A stretch of 64,000 nt of DNA from Palauibacter sp022826685 (GTDB taxonomy: Bacteria > Gemmatimonadota > Gemmatimonadetes > Palauibacterales > Palauibacteraceae), in NCBI RefSeq assembly GCF_965221685.1, contig NZ_OZ244907.1. One strand, given 5' to 3'. The notes beneath the pieces were generated by a model. It was not told the origin of the DNA. It saw only the letters and a program-made list of their open reading frames with translations, and did not search any database. Positions within the stretch are counted from its first letter, which is position 1; each line of letters begins with the position of its first letter. Made by a program: the position numbers and the translations under genes. Of the stretch, positions 14,886-23,999 are shown in pieces.

Positions 14886-16943
14886 CTACCGGGCCGGGCC
14901 ATGCGCGAGCGCGGCGATGTCCGTTGCAGCTCCGGACGCGGTATCGGCTTCGCGTAGCTCGGCCATCGGCACCTCGCGGGCCGCACCGTGTCCCGGAGCG
15001 TCTCGCAACGCCCGCGCGAACCGTTCCTCGATTTCGTCGTCGCCCGACACGAACACGGAGCGCGCCCGCGAGAGCGCCACCAGCTCGCGACCCGAACCGG
15101 GATTCCGGAGCTGTTCCTCGAACGCGGCGAGAGAATGGAGTTCGCCCGTCCCGCTGCGCGGGACCGGCGCCAGCAGCAGGTTGTTGCGCGACAGCGCACG
15201 CAGCGCCTTGCGGAAGCGGCGGCACAGCGCTTCGTAGTACCTGGCGGGTTCGCCGTCGTACACGAACCGGACGTCGAGCTCCGTCCCCGGTAGCGCCTCT
15301 CCATCGGCCAGAGGCCCGAGAACCGCCACCGCCACCCCGCCGCTGGCATCCGGAACGCCCCGGTCGGCGAAATCCTCCTCAACCGCCGCCAGTACGGTGG
15401 CGATGGAGGCTTCGGCGACACGCGACAGCGCCGTGGTCGCTTCGCCGACGGAGAGGCTGCCACGCATCGTGTGCACGGCGATCTGGAAGACCTTGCCGTT
15501 CGACCACTCCAGCGCCGCCTCCACCGCCTCACCGGCGTCCTGTACGGGGATGTCGTCGAGTTGCGCCCTCATCTCCGAGAGGCTGAGTTCGTGCGTCCAG
15601 TACAGGCGCGCCAGCCCGCACCGGGCGATCGCTTCCGATTCGGAATCCGACAGGAATCCCTCCGGCAGCTCAAGATCCGTGAATTCCCGCTCCCGCAGCG
15701 TGTCGAGCAGGGCCGGCGAACGGTTGATCCACTCGGCAAGACCGGGGGCGGCGGCATGAATCTCGGCGATCACGTCGAATGCGTCGGGGCGCGCCGCGAA
15801 CGCCCGGCTGTCGTACGCGCGCCAGTCGTCGACCTCCGGATAGAACTGGGCGCGCTGACGATCGAGCAGGGGATCGATGGTATCGAACCACCGCTTCGGA
15901 AAGAGGGCCAGGCCGTTCATCTGGACGTAGCTGCCCGGCAGCTGTGGCGAGTCCGCTTCGCCATGATGCTGCAGGAGCGGGTAGCGCCGGTTGGACGTGT
16001 GGTGGTCGGCGTGGCGCTGCATGTTGTAGTACAGCCAGTTGGTGAACTTGTAGGCGGCGCTCCAGGCATGCCTCGGCTTGACCGGCTCGAACCTGCCGGT
16101 GGGCATGCGGATGCGCCGCAGCCCGTAGTGCTGCACGTAGTTGCTGATCTTCATCGAGAAGACCACGCTGCCGCACAGGGCAAGGTAGAGCAGCAAGGCC
16201 CACGGGCCGCCCCACCAGAAGATCAGTCCGTACCAGAAGACGATCTGCACGGCGTAGCGCCAGAACGCGTTCGTGTAGTGCCAGAGCGGCAGGTGACGGC
16301 GCGTCAGCCGGCGGCGTTCGAACCGCCACGAGCCCACCAGATTACTCGCCACTTCCGTAGGCAGGTATTGCCAGAAGCTCAGGCCCTTCGGCGCGGATCC
16401 GGGGTCGAGCGGCGTACACACGCGGGGGTGATGAATGTAGACGTGCTCGGTCGCATAGTGCGGGTAGGAGACGGAAGCCAGGAGGAACTCGCCGAGCCGG
16501 CGTTCCCACACTGCGCGGCGATGCACCAGTTCGTGGCCCACGATGAAGACCGTCTGCGCCACGGTCGTGAGCACTGCGGCCATCAACGCGACTTCCAGGA
16601 GCGAGAGGCGGCCGACCGCCAGCATCTGCCATAGCCCGAACACGAACGTGACCGGCCAGAACACCGCCCACAGCCAGAGCGAGAGCTTGTACAGAAACAA
16701 CTGGCTCTCGCGGGTCGTGGCCGGGTCCATGTTTCGCTCTTCCAGCCCGAAAGCCCTGTCGAACTGGCCCGCGAGCATGAAGAAGGCGAACGGACCCGCA
16801 AGCCACCAGCCGCCGTACATGGCGGCGGCGAACACGAGCGGGAAGATGAGAAGCGGAACGAAGTGCGGGAGCGCGTTCGCGACGGAGGGCTCGACGACCC
16901 GCCCGCCCGCAGCTATCGAGGCGCCGGAACTATGTGCTTCCAT
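14886..16943 (-). CDS. AlkB-type membrane monooxygenase fused to a GlnE-like domain
   Basis: A 685-aa fusion. Residues 1-375 are an alkane 1-monooxygenase/AlkB-like diiron membrane protein with several helices and all the histidine boxes: HELVH (137-141), EHVYIHH (166-172), NYVQHYG (268-274) and QRHADHH (309-315). Such enzymes hydroxylate terminal or methyl groups using O2. Residues about 385-635 resemble glutamine synthetase adenylyltransferase (GlnE): AAAPGLAEWINRSPALLDTL, then LGPLADGEALPGTELDVRFVY, which lines up with GlnE's LGKLGGRELNYGSDLDLIFVY. The first catalytic Asp is Glu and several Gly are lost, so the transferase is probably inactive or altered. The ORF is continuous and the ATG has GAGG upstream. 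It is co-directional with the precursor and lies immediately upstream of its promoter. Confidence 0.85.
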   Translation of the reverse strand: MEAHSSGASIAAGGRVVEPSVANALPHFVPLLIFPLVFAAAMYGGWWLAGPFAFFMLAGQFDRAFGLEERNMDPATTRESQLFLYKLSLWLWAVFWPVTFVFGLWQMLAVGRLSLLEVALMAAVLTTVAQTVFIVGHELVHRRAVWERRLGEFLLASVSYPHYATEHVYIHHPRVCTPLDPGSAPKGLSFWQYLPTEVASNLVGSWRFERRRLTRRHLPLWHYTNAFWRYAVQIVFWYGLIFWWGGPWALLLYLALCGSVVFSMKISNYVQHYGLRRIRMPTGRFEPVKPRHAWSAAYKFTNWLYYNMQRHADHHTSNRRYPLLQHHGEADSPQLPGSYVQMNGLALFPKRWFDTIDPLLDRQRAQFYPEVDDWRAYDSRAFAARPDAFDVIAEIHAAAPGLAEWINRSPALLDTLREREFTDLELPEGFLSDSESEAIARCGLARLYWTHELSLSEMRAQLDDIPVQDAGEAVEAALEWSNGKVFQIAVHTMRGSLSVGEATTALSRVAEASIATVLAAVEEDFADRGVPDASGGVAVAVLGPLADGEALPGTELDVRFVYDGEPARYYEALCRRFRKALRALSRNNLLLAPVPRSGTGELHSLAAFEEQLRNPGSGRELVALSRARSVFVSGDDEIEERFARALRDAPGHGAAREVPMAELREADTASGAATDIAALAHGPAR

Positions 16944-17048
16944 CCTGGATATCCTCTACCACGGTGACTCGTTGCGCGGAATCCTGGCGCGATGCGCACC
17001 CTCATAAAATCTAGCATCGGGGGTGGTCGACGCCAGCAACGAGGCGGA

Positions 17049-19505
17049 TCACGGGACGAGGACGGGCTGGCGTTTTCTCAGCAGAAACAGCCCCTCGTTC
17101 CAGCTCGACACCGCGATCACGCCGCTCTCGAAGTAGGGGTAGTTGCTCCAGGTCCCGCCGAAGGCGGTCGCATCGTCGTCGGTCGGCACCGTGTCGAAGA
17201 AGGCCACCTCGACCGGGTTCTCCGGGTCTCTCACATCGAGGATGCGGAGTCCGCCCAGCAGGTTGGACTGGTAGAGGAAGTCGCCGCGCACGTACTGGTT
17301 GTGGTCGATGGAGCGCGTCTCCGCGAAGTACTCCGTCGCCAGCACGGGATCGTCGAGTTCCTCCACGTCCCACACGAGCGTGCGCGTGTTGGGGACCGTC
17401 TCCGAATCCTCGTCGAGTTCGTCGCCGAGGAAAAAGTAGCGGTGGTCCTCCGTGAGCCATCCCTGGTGGGCGGCGACCGCGCCGGGGTAGCCGGCGCTCG
17501 CGAGCGCGACGGGATTCTCCTTGTCGGTGATGTCGGAGATCCCGAGCGCGTCGATCGAGGCGTGGAAGCAGATCTCCCGGCCGACGTAGTCCTCGTCGGG
17601 TCCCTCGTAGATGACGCACTGGGCGTCGTGCGTGTAGCCGCCGCCGAGGAAGCCGCCGATGTCGGGGTCCGCGAAGCAGCCGGCGAAGCGGGGGTTCGCG
17701 GGATCCCGGATGTCGATCATGTGGAGTCCGCCGCCGCACGCCTCGCCGCCGCCGCTGCTGCCGACCGCGTGCGCGAAGCCGGTCTCCTCGTTGATCACGA
17801 TGTTGTGCGAACTGAACACGCCATCGTAGACGGCCGTCTCCTCGAACGTCACGGGCGGATCGCGAACGTCGCGGAGCTGTCTGAGGTCGAAGATCTGGAC
17901 GCCGTGCGCGCCGGCGTTGTCCGCCACGATGAAGGCGTGGTCGGCATAGGTCTTGATGTCGCGCCACAGGTTCTCGACGCCCCCTTCGGTGAGCGGGAGT
18001 TCGCCTACGTAGACCGGAGCGTTGGCGTCCGTGATGTCGACGAAGGACGTGCCGTTGGACTTGCCCAGGAGGACGTATTCGCGGCCGGTCTCGGTGTCGG
18101 TCCAGCCCCAGATATCGTTCGCGATCGACGTGGGCCCGGCGCCGAGGTCGGCGAGCGGGAGGAAGGCGACGAGGTCCACGTCGGTGCACGCGTAATCGAG
18201 GGCGGTCCCGTCCTGACAACTCACGGTCTCGCCCGAGACGGCGGTCATGTCCGGTCGCTCCGGGTCGCGCAGCGTGGACGACAGCTCCCAGGGAGCGGCG
18301 AGGGAGGCCCGTTCGAACACCGCGGCGGCACCCAATCGGAGGTCGGCCTGTCCCGCCCCGATCACGGCAAGATCGCCGGACACGCCGAGGCTCGAGCCGA
18401 AAGCCCCGCCCGGCCCGAACGGCGACTCGTCGAAGGTCTGAACGTGTTGAAAGGATGCGGCGTCGAAGGTGTAGACGGCGCCGGCGGCCGACGCGGTGGC
18501 GGGCGCACCGATCCATACGGTTCCGTCCGCGATGGTGAGGGCGGCCCCGAAGCCGACGGCATCCGATCCTGTCGGAGGCGTCAGGATCCGGGCCGGCGTC
18601 GGCGTGCCCTCCGGTTCGAACACGGCCACCCCGCCCGCGCCGTCCCGGCCGGGCACGCCGGCGAACAGCGTCGTCCCGTCGAACGCGAGCGCCGAACCCA
18701 GCCGATCGCCGGGAACGCCGCCTTCGAGCACGAAGGATCCGGCGTGCCGCCATTCGTCAGCGGAGGGCTCGTACAGGTGTATGGCGCCGCGATTGCCGTC
18801 CGCGCCCGGGGCACCCACGAAGAGTCGATCCTCGGCCGCGGCCAGGGCGGTGCCGAACCGGTCGGAACCCTCGGGCTCGGGAGCGGCCAGAAAGCTCGGG
18901 AACGGCCCCTCGTCGTCCCGCGTCGCCGAGTAGATCCCGACGGAGCCGGGCTGCGGAGGCGCCGGCTGCCCGAAGCGGGGCAGCTCGCCGAGCCCGCCCG
19001 GAGCGCCCACGAACACGACGTCGCCGACGAGCGCGACCGCGCTCCCGAAGCCGGCACGCGGCGCCTCGTGGCGGGAGATCATCTGGCGCTGGATCCAGTT
19101 GCCCCCGCCTCGTTCGAATACGTGGGCCCCGCCATTCGCCTCGTTCGTGCCGGGAGCCCCGATCACCAGCCGGTCGCCGGACCCGGAGATGCTGGCGCCG
19201 AACTGGTCTCCCACCTCTCCCGTATCCGCCATGGGCCTGATGATCTCGCCGACGCTCCAGTCTCCCGACGCATCCCGACGGAAGACGTACACCCCACCCG
19301 GCTGGGGGTAGGTGGCGAGCCGGAGTTCGGCGCCGGTGCGAGACACGAGGATGTCTTCTCCGACGAGCGCGATGGAGGCCGCGAACCCGGAGGCGGGCAG
19401 AACCGCGGTCTCCCCCGCTGCCGCCGGCGGGAGCGTCTGGGCCGGCGTGGCGCCGGGCGTGGCCATGAGGACAGGGATCAGGAGCGGGAACATTCCGGCA
19501 CGCAT
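17049..19505 (-). CDS. Secreted FG-GAP / anchor-B (LVIVD) repeat protein
   Basis: An 818-aa exported protein. A signal peptide (MFPLLIPVLMATPGATPAQT) is followed by FG-GAP/integrin-like repeats (about 35-400; for example GDRLVIGAPGTNEANGGAHVF and similar GAPG/VFE units). A C-terminal beta-propeller (about 420-815) is of the choice-of-anchor-B type with LVIVD-like repeats. Proteins of this kind are surface or periplasmic and have no known enzymatic activity. The start was set at 19505 because GGAGG lies 5 nt upstream. The reading frame stays open for another 1.4 kb upstream, but that part overlaps the acyltransferase gene antiphase and is not coding. Confidence 0.82.
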   Translation of the reverse strand: MRAGMFPLLIPVLMATPGATPAQTLPPAAAGETAVLPASGFAASIALVGEDILVSRTGAELRLATYPQPGGVYVFRRDASGDWSVGEIIRPMADTGEVGDQFGASISGSGDRLVIGAPGTNEANGGAHVFERGGGNWIQRQMISRHEAPRAGFGSAVALVGDVVFVGAPGGLGELPRFGQPAPPQPGSVGIYSATRDDEGPFPSFLAAPEPEGSDRFGTALAAAEDRLFVGAPGADGNRGAIHLYEPSADEWRHAGSFVLEGGVPGDRLGSALAFDGTTLFAGVPGRDGAGGVAVFEPEGTPTPARILTPPTGSDAVGFGAALTIADGTVWIGAPATASAAGAVYTFDAASFQHVQTFDESPFGPGGAFGSSLGVSGDLAVIGAGQADLRLGAAAVFERASLAAPWELSSTLRDPERPDMTAVSGETVSCQDGTALDYACTDVDLVAFLPLADLGAGPTSIANDIWGWTDTETGREYVLLGKSNGTSFVDITDANAPVYVGELPLTEGGVENLWRDIKTYADHAFIVADNAGAHGVQIFDLRQLRDVRDPPVTFEETAVYDGVFSSHNIVINEETGFAHAVGSSGGGEACGGGLHMIDIRDPANPRFAGCFADPDIGGFLGGGYTHDAQCVIYEGPDEDYVGREICFHASIDALGISDITDKENPVALASAGYPGAVAAHQGWLTEDHRYFFLGDELDEDSETVPNTRTLVWDVEELDDPVLATEYFAETRSIDHNQYVRGDFLYQSNLLGGLRILDVRDPENPVEVAFFDTVPTDDDATAFGGTWSNYPYFESGVIAVSSWNEGLFLLRKRQPVLVP

Positions 19506-19582
19506 CATCACCTCCGACAGATACCGTTTACGTCCATCGTTCAAGCAACACCGTCGCATAGCCGCATGGCCCCTTCGGTCCG

Positions 19583-20896
19583 TCAGCCCGCGCGGGCGCG
19601 CGCCAGCGGGTTCACGCCTGCCAGTACCGCCCCGACGAAGGGAAGCGCCAGCACCCAGAGCCTCAGGCCGAGCGGCCCGGCGCCGTCGGCAGCAATGCCA
19701 TCGAGGGCGAGCAGCGCCAGTCCGGCGCACGCCACCGTCCCGCCGGCCGCGAGCAGCCAGCCCGGACGGGACCGCCCGCCGCCCGCGCCGCGCTCGAGCC
19801 GTCCGAAGGCTAGCGCGCACGGCACCAGGGCCATTGCGTACACGGCGAGCCAGAGCGGCCGGACCGCCCACCAGCCTCCGGAGGCGGGGTCGACGCCGAG
19901 CCCTACACCCAAGAGGAGCGTCGTGCCGATGACCAGCGTTGCGGCGGTCAGGTGCCACAGGAAGATCGTCATGATCATCCCGTTCACGAGCACCGTCGCC
20001 GTCCACGGCACCGCCCGGCCGAGCCAGCGCCGCATCGGGCCCTCGATCGAAAGGAGCAGCCCGGTGTGCACGAGCGCCAGCGCCAGCATGGGCAGCTTGG
20101 GCGGCAGCGAGTTGCTGATCTCGTCGCCGGGCACACTCACCATGCTGACGGGGTACGGCCCGAGCGTCACCATCCCGATCAGCGCGGCGCCGCCCAGCGC
20201 GGCCCACGCCGCGCCCCTTCGCAGGCCCGCCGCGTATCCGTCGCGCCACGCGTACCCCAACTGGTGGACGGCGACCCAGATGAAGGCGTAGTTGGCCCAG
20301 CCCACGACCGTGAGATCGGCGGCGAGGAAGAGGACGTCGTCCACAATCGCCGCGGCGACGAGCACCCAGAACGACCACAGTCCGTAGCGGCGCCAGGCCG
20401 CGTACGTCAGCGGCACGATGAGCACGACCATGACGTAGACGGCGAGGAACCAGATCGGGATCAAGGCCATCTGCGACAGGTCGCCGACGAACCCTGCGTC
20501 CACACCGCCCAACCCCATGCCGACGCCGAGCAGCACCCACACCGCGAGCAGTGCCAGAACCGGACCGAGCAGGCGCCGGAGCCGCGTCTCCAGCCACTCC
20601 GCGTAGCTCTTCCCCCTTTCGCCGGCCGACCGCCACGACACGCCGTTCGAGTAGCCGCCGACGAGGAAGAAGATCGGCATCACCTGGAAGACCCACGTGA
20701 GCCAGCGCGTCCACGACTGGTGTTCGAGCGCGCTCGAGAGCGCGATGTCCCCGCCTCCCGTGTACGGCGCCGCCTGGATCCAGTGGCCGACCACCACGGC
20801 CCCGATCGAGAGGGCGCGCAGGAAGTCCACGTACCGGTTGCGCGACTCGGGCGTCCGGGCCGCCACGGCCGCCGCCCGGGACCACAGGCCGCTCAA
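19583..20896 (-). CDS. Acyltransferase 3 family membrane protein
   Basis: A 437-aa integral membrane protein with about ten to eleven helices. Its N-terminal NRYVDFLRALSIGAVVVGHW carries the R..D..R..A...V...H pattern of acyltransferase-3 (OafA/NolL) enzymes, where the His is catalytic. These proteins O-acylate envelope sugars or other small acceptors. GGYSNGVSW after the third helix is also typical. The gene is followed by the anchor-B gene with a 77-bp gap and preceded closely by the PQQ-dehydrogenase gene (34 bp), so these may form one transcript. The acceptor cannot be told from sequence. Confidence 0.85.
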   Translation of the reverse strand: MSGLWSRAAAVAARTPESRNRYVDFLRALSIGAVVVGHWIQAAPYTGGGDIALSSALEHQSWTRWLTWVFQVMPIFFLVGGYSNGVSWRSAGERGKSYAEWLETRLRRLLGPVLALLAVWVLLGVGMGLGGVDAGFVGDLSQMALIPIWFLAVYVMVVLIVPLTYAAWRRYGLWSFWVLVAAAIVDDVLFLAADLTVVGWANYAFIWVAVHQLGYAWRDGYAAGLRRGAAWAALGGAALIGMVTLGPYPVSMVSVPGDEISNSLPPKLPMLALALVHTGLLLSIEGPMRRWLGRAVPWTATVLVNGMIMTIFLWHLTAATLVIGTTLLLGVGLGVDPASGGWWAVRPLWLAVYAMALVPCALAFGRLERGAGGGRSRPGWLLAAGGTVACAGLALLALDGIAADGAGPLGLRLWVLALPFVGAVLAGVNPLARARAG

Positions 20897-20930
20897 GCCG
20901 CGCTCTCCGCGCTCGGATCGAGGCTGCGCC

Positions 20931-22916
20931 TCACGGCAGGCCCAGCGCGACGTACTCGGCCGGATGCTCGCTCCCTCCGACCGCGACCACGATGTACTGC
21001 TTCCCCTCGTGCAGGTACGTCATGGGCCCGCCCGTCGTCCCCGACGGGAGTTCCGTCTCCCACACCACCTCGCCCGTCCCCTTGTCGTAGGCGCGGAAGG
21101 CCGTCCCCCAGTGCGTGTCCGGCGTCCCGATCACGGCGTCGCTCCCCTCTCCGATGAAGAGCAGCGACCCCGTGACGAGCGGCGCGGGCCGGTTCGCGTT
21201 CCCCAGCGGGGGAAGGTCCAGACCCTCGAGGAGCGGATGGTCGTTGGGACCATCGCCGTTGGCCGCCATCCACAGGTGCTCGCCCCGGTTCATGTCGATT
21301 GCGGTGATCCTTCCCCACGGCGGCTTCACCAGCGGCAGGCCCTCGATCTCGGCCCGCGGCCACCCGCCCTGCGTTCCGTATTCCATCTCGTCGGGTTCGT
21401 CGATCTCCGCCAGGCTCCAGACGTTCGGGAGCGTGTGCGACACCGCATAGTAGACACCCGTCTCGGGATCGAAGGCGCCGGTGTTCCAGTTCCCCGCCCC
21501 CCACGCGCCCGGGATGACGTACGTCCCGATCTTCCCCTCCACCGACTCCCGCTCCATGGGAGGCGTGAACAGCGGCCCCATGACGAGGGAATCGGCGAGC
21601 GCGAGCGCCCGCTCGCGGATCTCCGGCGTGAAGTCGATGACGTCTTCGGGGGTGACCCCCTGGCGGTCGAAGGCGGGCGGCCGGCTCGGAATCGGCTGCG
21701 TCGGCGAGGTCGCCTCGCCGGGCACGGTGGACTGCGGGACCTCCACCTCTTCGATCGGCCACACGGGCTCCCCGGTCCGCCGGTCGAAGGTGTAGAGGAA
21801 AGCCGTCTTGCTCGCCTGCATCACCGCGTCGATCGCGCGCCCGTCCACGTGGATCCGGCCCAGCACCGGCGGGCCCACCGTGTCGTACTCCCAGATGTCG
21901 TGGTGCACCATCTGGAAGTGCCACACCCGCTCGCCCGTCGCCGCGTCGAGCGCGACGAGACTGTTCGAGAACAGGTTGTCGCCGGGCCGGTGCCCCCCGT
22001 AGTAGGCGGAGGTCGGCGCGGAGAGCGGCACGTAGACGTAGCCGAGTTCATCATCCGCGCTCAGGCAGCACCATGAGCCGAGGTCGCCGGATTCCGCGAG
22101 CGACTCGCCCCATGTGTCCGCCCCGAACTCCCCTTCCTCCGGAATCACGTGGAACGTCCAGAGGAGACGGCCGGTGCGGGCGTCGAAGCCGCGGATGTCC
22201 TCCCGCACGCTCCCCCGCCACTCCGTGCCCGAATCCCCCGCCCCGTCCACCGTCCCCGCCAGGACGATGACGTCCCCGACGACGATCGGCCCGGAACTCC
22301 AGCCGTACCGTCCCCCGGCCGGAAGCTGCAGGTCCACTCGTCCGCCGTCCCCGAAGGACGCGACGGGTTCCCCCGTGTGCGCGTCCAGCGCGTGCATGGA
22401 AGGACCGCGCACCGAGATGATCCGCCCGGCGGAGTCGCCGTCACCGGCGTCGCCACCGCCTCCGCCCCCATCGCCCGGGCCGGAGTCCCGCCAGTAGACG
22501 ACGCCGCGGAAGCTCCGGCCGCGCACATCCTCCTCCGACTCCGGCCGCTGGATCCAGCGGGTTTCCCCGGTCGCGGGATCGAAAGCCTCGACGAGACCGA
22601 CGCCATTGGGCGCGTATAGCGTCCCGTCGACGAGGACGGGCGTCCCGCGCAGATAGCCCCCGTAATCGAGGTCCGGGTACTCCGCCGTCAGCTCCGGGCC
22701 GACTGCAGGACGCCGCCACAGGACCTGCACCGCCGCCACGTTTTCGCGGCCGATCTGCGTGAGCGGGGAGTACCGGTTGAAGGAGTTCTGCCCGCCGTAG
22801 TACGTCCACTCATCGCTCGGCAGCGGCAACCGGTCGGCTCCACCGTCGGCGCACGCCGAGACCACGAGCACCGCAGCCAACCCCACGAACGCCGACACCC
22901 GTTGCCGTGACTCCAT
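20931..22916 (-). CDS. PQQ-dependent dehydrogenase-type lipoprotein
   Basis: A 661-aa protein with a lipoprotein signal (LAAVLVVSACADGG, lipobox Cys near 22) and eight-bladed propeller repeats of quinoprotein dehydrogenases: WxxYGGQNSFNRYSPLTQI, LYAPNGVGLVEAFDPATGETRW, repeated A.TG..VW units. It resembles the soluble/membrane glucose-quinate dehydrogenase type without the N-terminal membrane helices. Its likely role is periplasmic oxidation of a sugar or alcohol, passing electrons to the respiratory chain. No PQQ biosynthesis genes are in the window. The Gly/Asp-rich stretch near residues 145-160 is an unusual low-complexity loop. Confidence 0.82.
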   Translation of the reverse strand: MESRQRVSAFVGLAAVLVVSACADGGADRLPLPSDEWTYYGGQNSFNRYSPLTQIGRENVAAVQVLWRRPAVGPELTAEYPDLDYGGYLRGTPVLVDGTLYAPNGVGLVEAFDPATGETRWIQRPESEEDVRGRSFRGVVYWRDSGPGDGGGGGGDAGDGDSAGRIISVRGPSMHALDAHTGEPVASFGDGGRVDLQLPAGGRYGWSSGPIVVGDVIVLAGTVDGAGDSGTEWRGSVREDIRGFDARTGRLLWTFHVIPEEGEFGADTWGESLAESGDLGSWCCLSADDELGYVYVPLSAPTSAYYGGHRPGDNLFSNSLVALDAATGERVWHFQMVHHDIWEYDTVGPPVLGRIHVDGRAIDAVMQASKTAFLYTFDRRTGEPVWPIEEVEVPQSTVPGEATSPTQPIPSRPPAFDRQGVTPEDVIDFTPEIRERALALADSLVMGPLFTPPMERESVEGKIGTYVIPGAWGAGNWNTGAFDPETGVYYAVSHTLPNVWSLAEIDEPDEMEYGTQGGWPRAEIEGLPLVKPPWGRITAIDMNRGEHLWMAANGDGPNDHPLLEGLDLPPLGNANRPAPLVTGSLLFIGEGSDAVIGTPDTHWGTAFRAYDKGTGEVVWETELPSGTTGGPMTYLHEGKQYIVVAVGGSEHPAEYVALGLP

Positions 22917-23099
22917 GGACCCCTCCGTATCCGCGCGCCCCCACCCTGGGGACCCCCGTCCGTTCCCGCGCTACGCGTTCTCCAAGATCGTTCCGGAACT
23001 CGCTCTGCGGGAGGGGTCGCGCAAGCACGGCGCACGACGCCCCCGTAGTCTTTCCTTGAAGGCTACGGATGCCACCATGAGAGGATGGGGTGGGACACG

Positions 23100-23381
23100 A
23101 TGAGAGAGGTCAGCTATTCCAAGGCACGCCGGAACCTCAAGGCGTTGATGGACGAGGTCGTCGACGATTGCGAACCGATTCTGATACGCCGGCGCGGCAA
23201 GGAACCGGTCGCCCTGGTCGCGGCCGACGAACTCACGTCCTGGATGGAGACGGCCCACGTGCTCCGCTCGCCGGCGAACGCCCGGCACCTTCGCGAGTCC
23301 ATAGCCGCCTGTGAGCGCGGCGAGGCTGAAGTCATCGACGTCGACGAACTCGCCAGACGGCTCGGTATCGAGGACGAATGA
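23100..23381 (+). CDS. Phd/YefM-type antitoxin, apparently without a toxin
   Basis: A 93-aa protein. MREVSYSKARRNLKALMDEVVDDCEPILIRRRGKEPVALV is the classic Phd/YefM DNA-binding fold. The C-terminal half (LRSPANARHLRESIAACERGE) resembles the YefM toxin-binding helix. It normally represses its own operon and neutralises a RelE/YoeB-like toxin encoded just downstream. Here the next ATG overlaps the stop (ATGA), as in such operons, but opens only 16 codons. The downstream 600 bp contains no intact toxin. The start at 23100 is preferred over 23085, since the family begins M-x-x-[VI]-[ST]-[YF]. Confidence 0.88.
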   Translation: MREVSYSKARRNLKALMDEVVDDCEPILIRRRGKEPVALVAADELTSWMETAHVLRSPANARHLRESIAACERGEAEVIDVDELARRLGIEDE

Positions 23382-23428
23382 CCGACCTGCCGCCATGGAC
23401 CGAAGCGAGTCCCGCGCTCACCGCGTAG
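23378..23428 (+). other. 16-codon ORF overlapping the antitoxin stop
   Basis: ATGA overlap with the antitoxin gene, the usual place for a toxin start. It encodes MTDLPPWTEASPALTA and stops. The sequence does not match the start of RelE, YoeB, VapC or Doc toxins that I know. It may be a decayed toxin or chance. Confidence 0.2.
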
Positions 23429-23995
23429 GAATCGTCGCTTCCGGCGGACGGCCAGTCGCCGAACACGCAGAGGCCGAAGAAGCGGATCCGCCGCTGCAGG
23501 TCGACTCTCGCCGTCCCGCCAGGCGAAGAGGCGCAGCGAAAGCCAGTCCCTCTCACCGACGGGCGGCAGGAATCGAATCGCTGCTCCGTGGGACCAATGG
23601 AAGTCTGCGGCGTCTCCCGTCGCATAAATTCCAGGCGTGCCACGGCCGTCGCCCGGTCCGCCGTCGCGCAGCGACCAGGTGGGCGAGCGCAGCCTCGGCG
23701 ACCTCCCGCGCCGGGATCACGAGATCGAGGGAAGAGTCTTGCATAGTCGAAGTAGCACTCAGAGAATCGCGTGGGCTCCTAAAGGAGAGTCCATTCCACG
23801 GGTGACCTTAGCCTGCGAGCCCAGTGGCTGGCATGACCTCTGGTGAGAGACCTTGACGATGACCATGACTTGGCGAGAGGCGTGCGAAGAAGCTCTGCTT
23901 GCAGCGGGTTTCCCGCTGCAAGAGAAGGTACCTGGGCGTCCCGTTGGTCAACGGCGCGCTCGCCAGCAGGCTCGCTGCGCCCGCGATGCGGTGAC
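23382..23995. other. Long region without an intact gene, probable gene remnants
   Basis: About 610 bp between the antitoxin and the M19 lipoprotein. Short ORFs exist on both strands, but none has a convincing start or family pattern. At 23898-23922 there is a perfect 11-bp hairpin (CTTGCAGCGGG-TTT-CCCGCTGCAAG) without a U tract, so it is not a standard terminator. One short fragment resembles a helix-turn-helix N-terminus and is listed separately. The rest looks like decayed sequence. Confidence 0.5.
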
Positions 23996-23999
23996 GTGA
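23859..23999 (+). pseudogene. Possible truncated HARE-HTH/Mrr-like N-terminus
   Basis: A 46-codon ORF beginning MTMTWREACEEALLAAGFPL. This resembles the start of HARE-HTH or Mrr N-terminal domains (TW.EA...VL...G.PL.). It then runs into an Arg/Ala-rich tail and stops. If real, it is a 5' fragment of a restriction- or regulation-type gene lost here. The similarity is short and could be chance. Confidence 0.22.

Noticed and set aside
16992..20291. 1099-codon plus-strand ORF opposite the anchor-B and acyltransferase genes
   Set aside because: High-GC antisense shadow: strongly charged, repetitive composition and no fold motifs, while the minus-strand proteins have clear signal peptides and repeats.
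19506..20885. Extension of the anchor-B reading frame upstream to 20885
   Set aside because: The added 460 residues are basic low-complexity sequence and overlap the acyltransferase gene in another frame. GGAGG before 19505 and the signal peptide decide the start.
23332..23643. 103-codon minus-strand ORF after the antitoxin
   Set aside because: Another frame of the same stretch reads equally well (GTPGIYATGDAADFHWSHG...), no ribosome-binding site, and no family match; at most a remnant.
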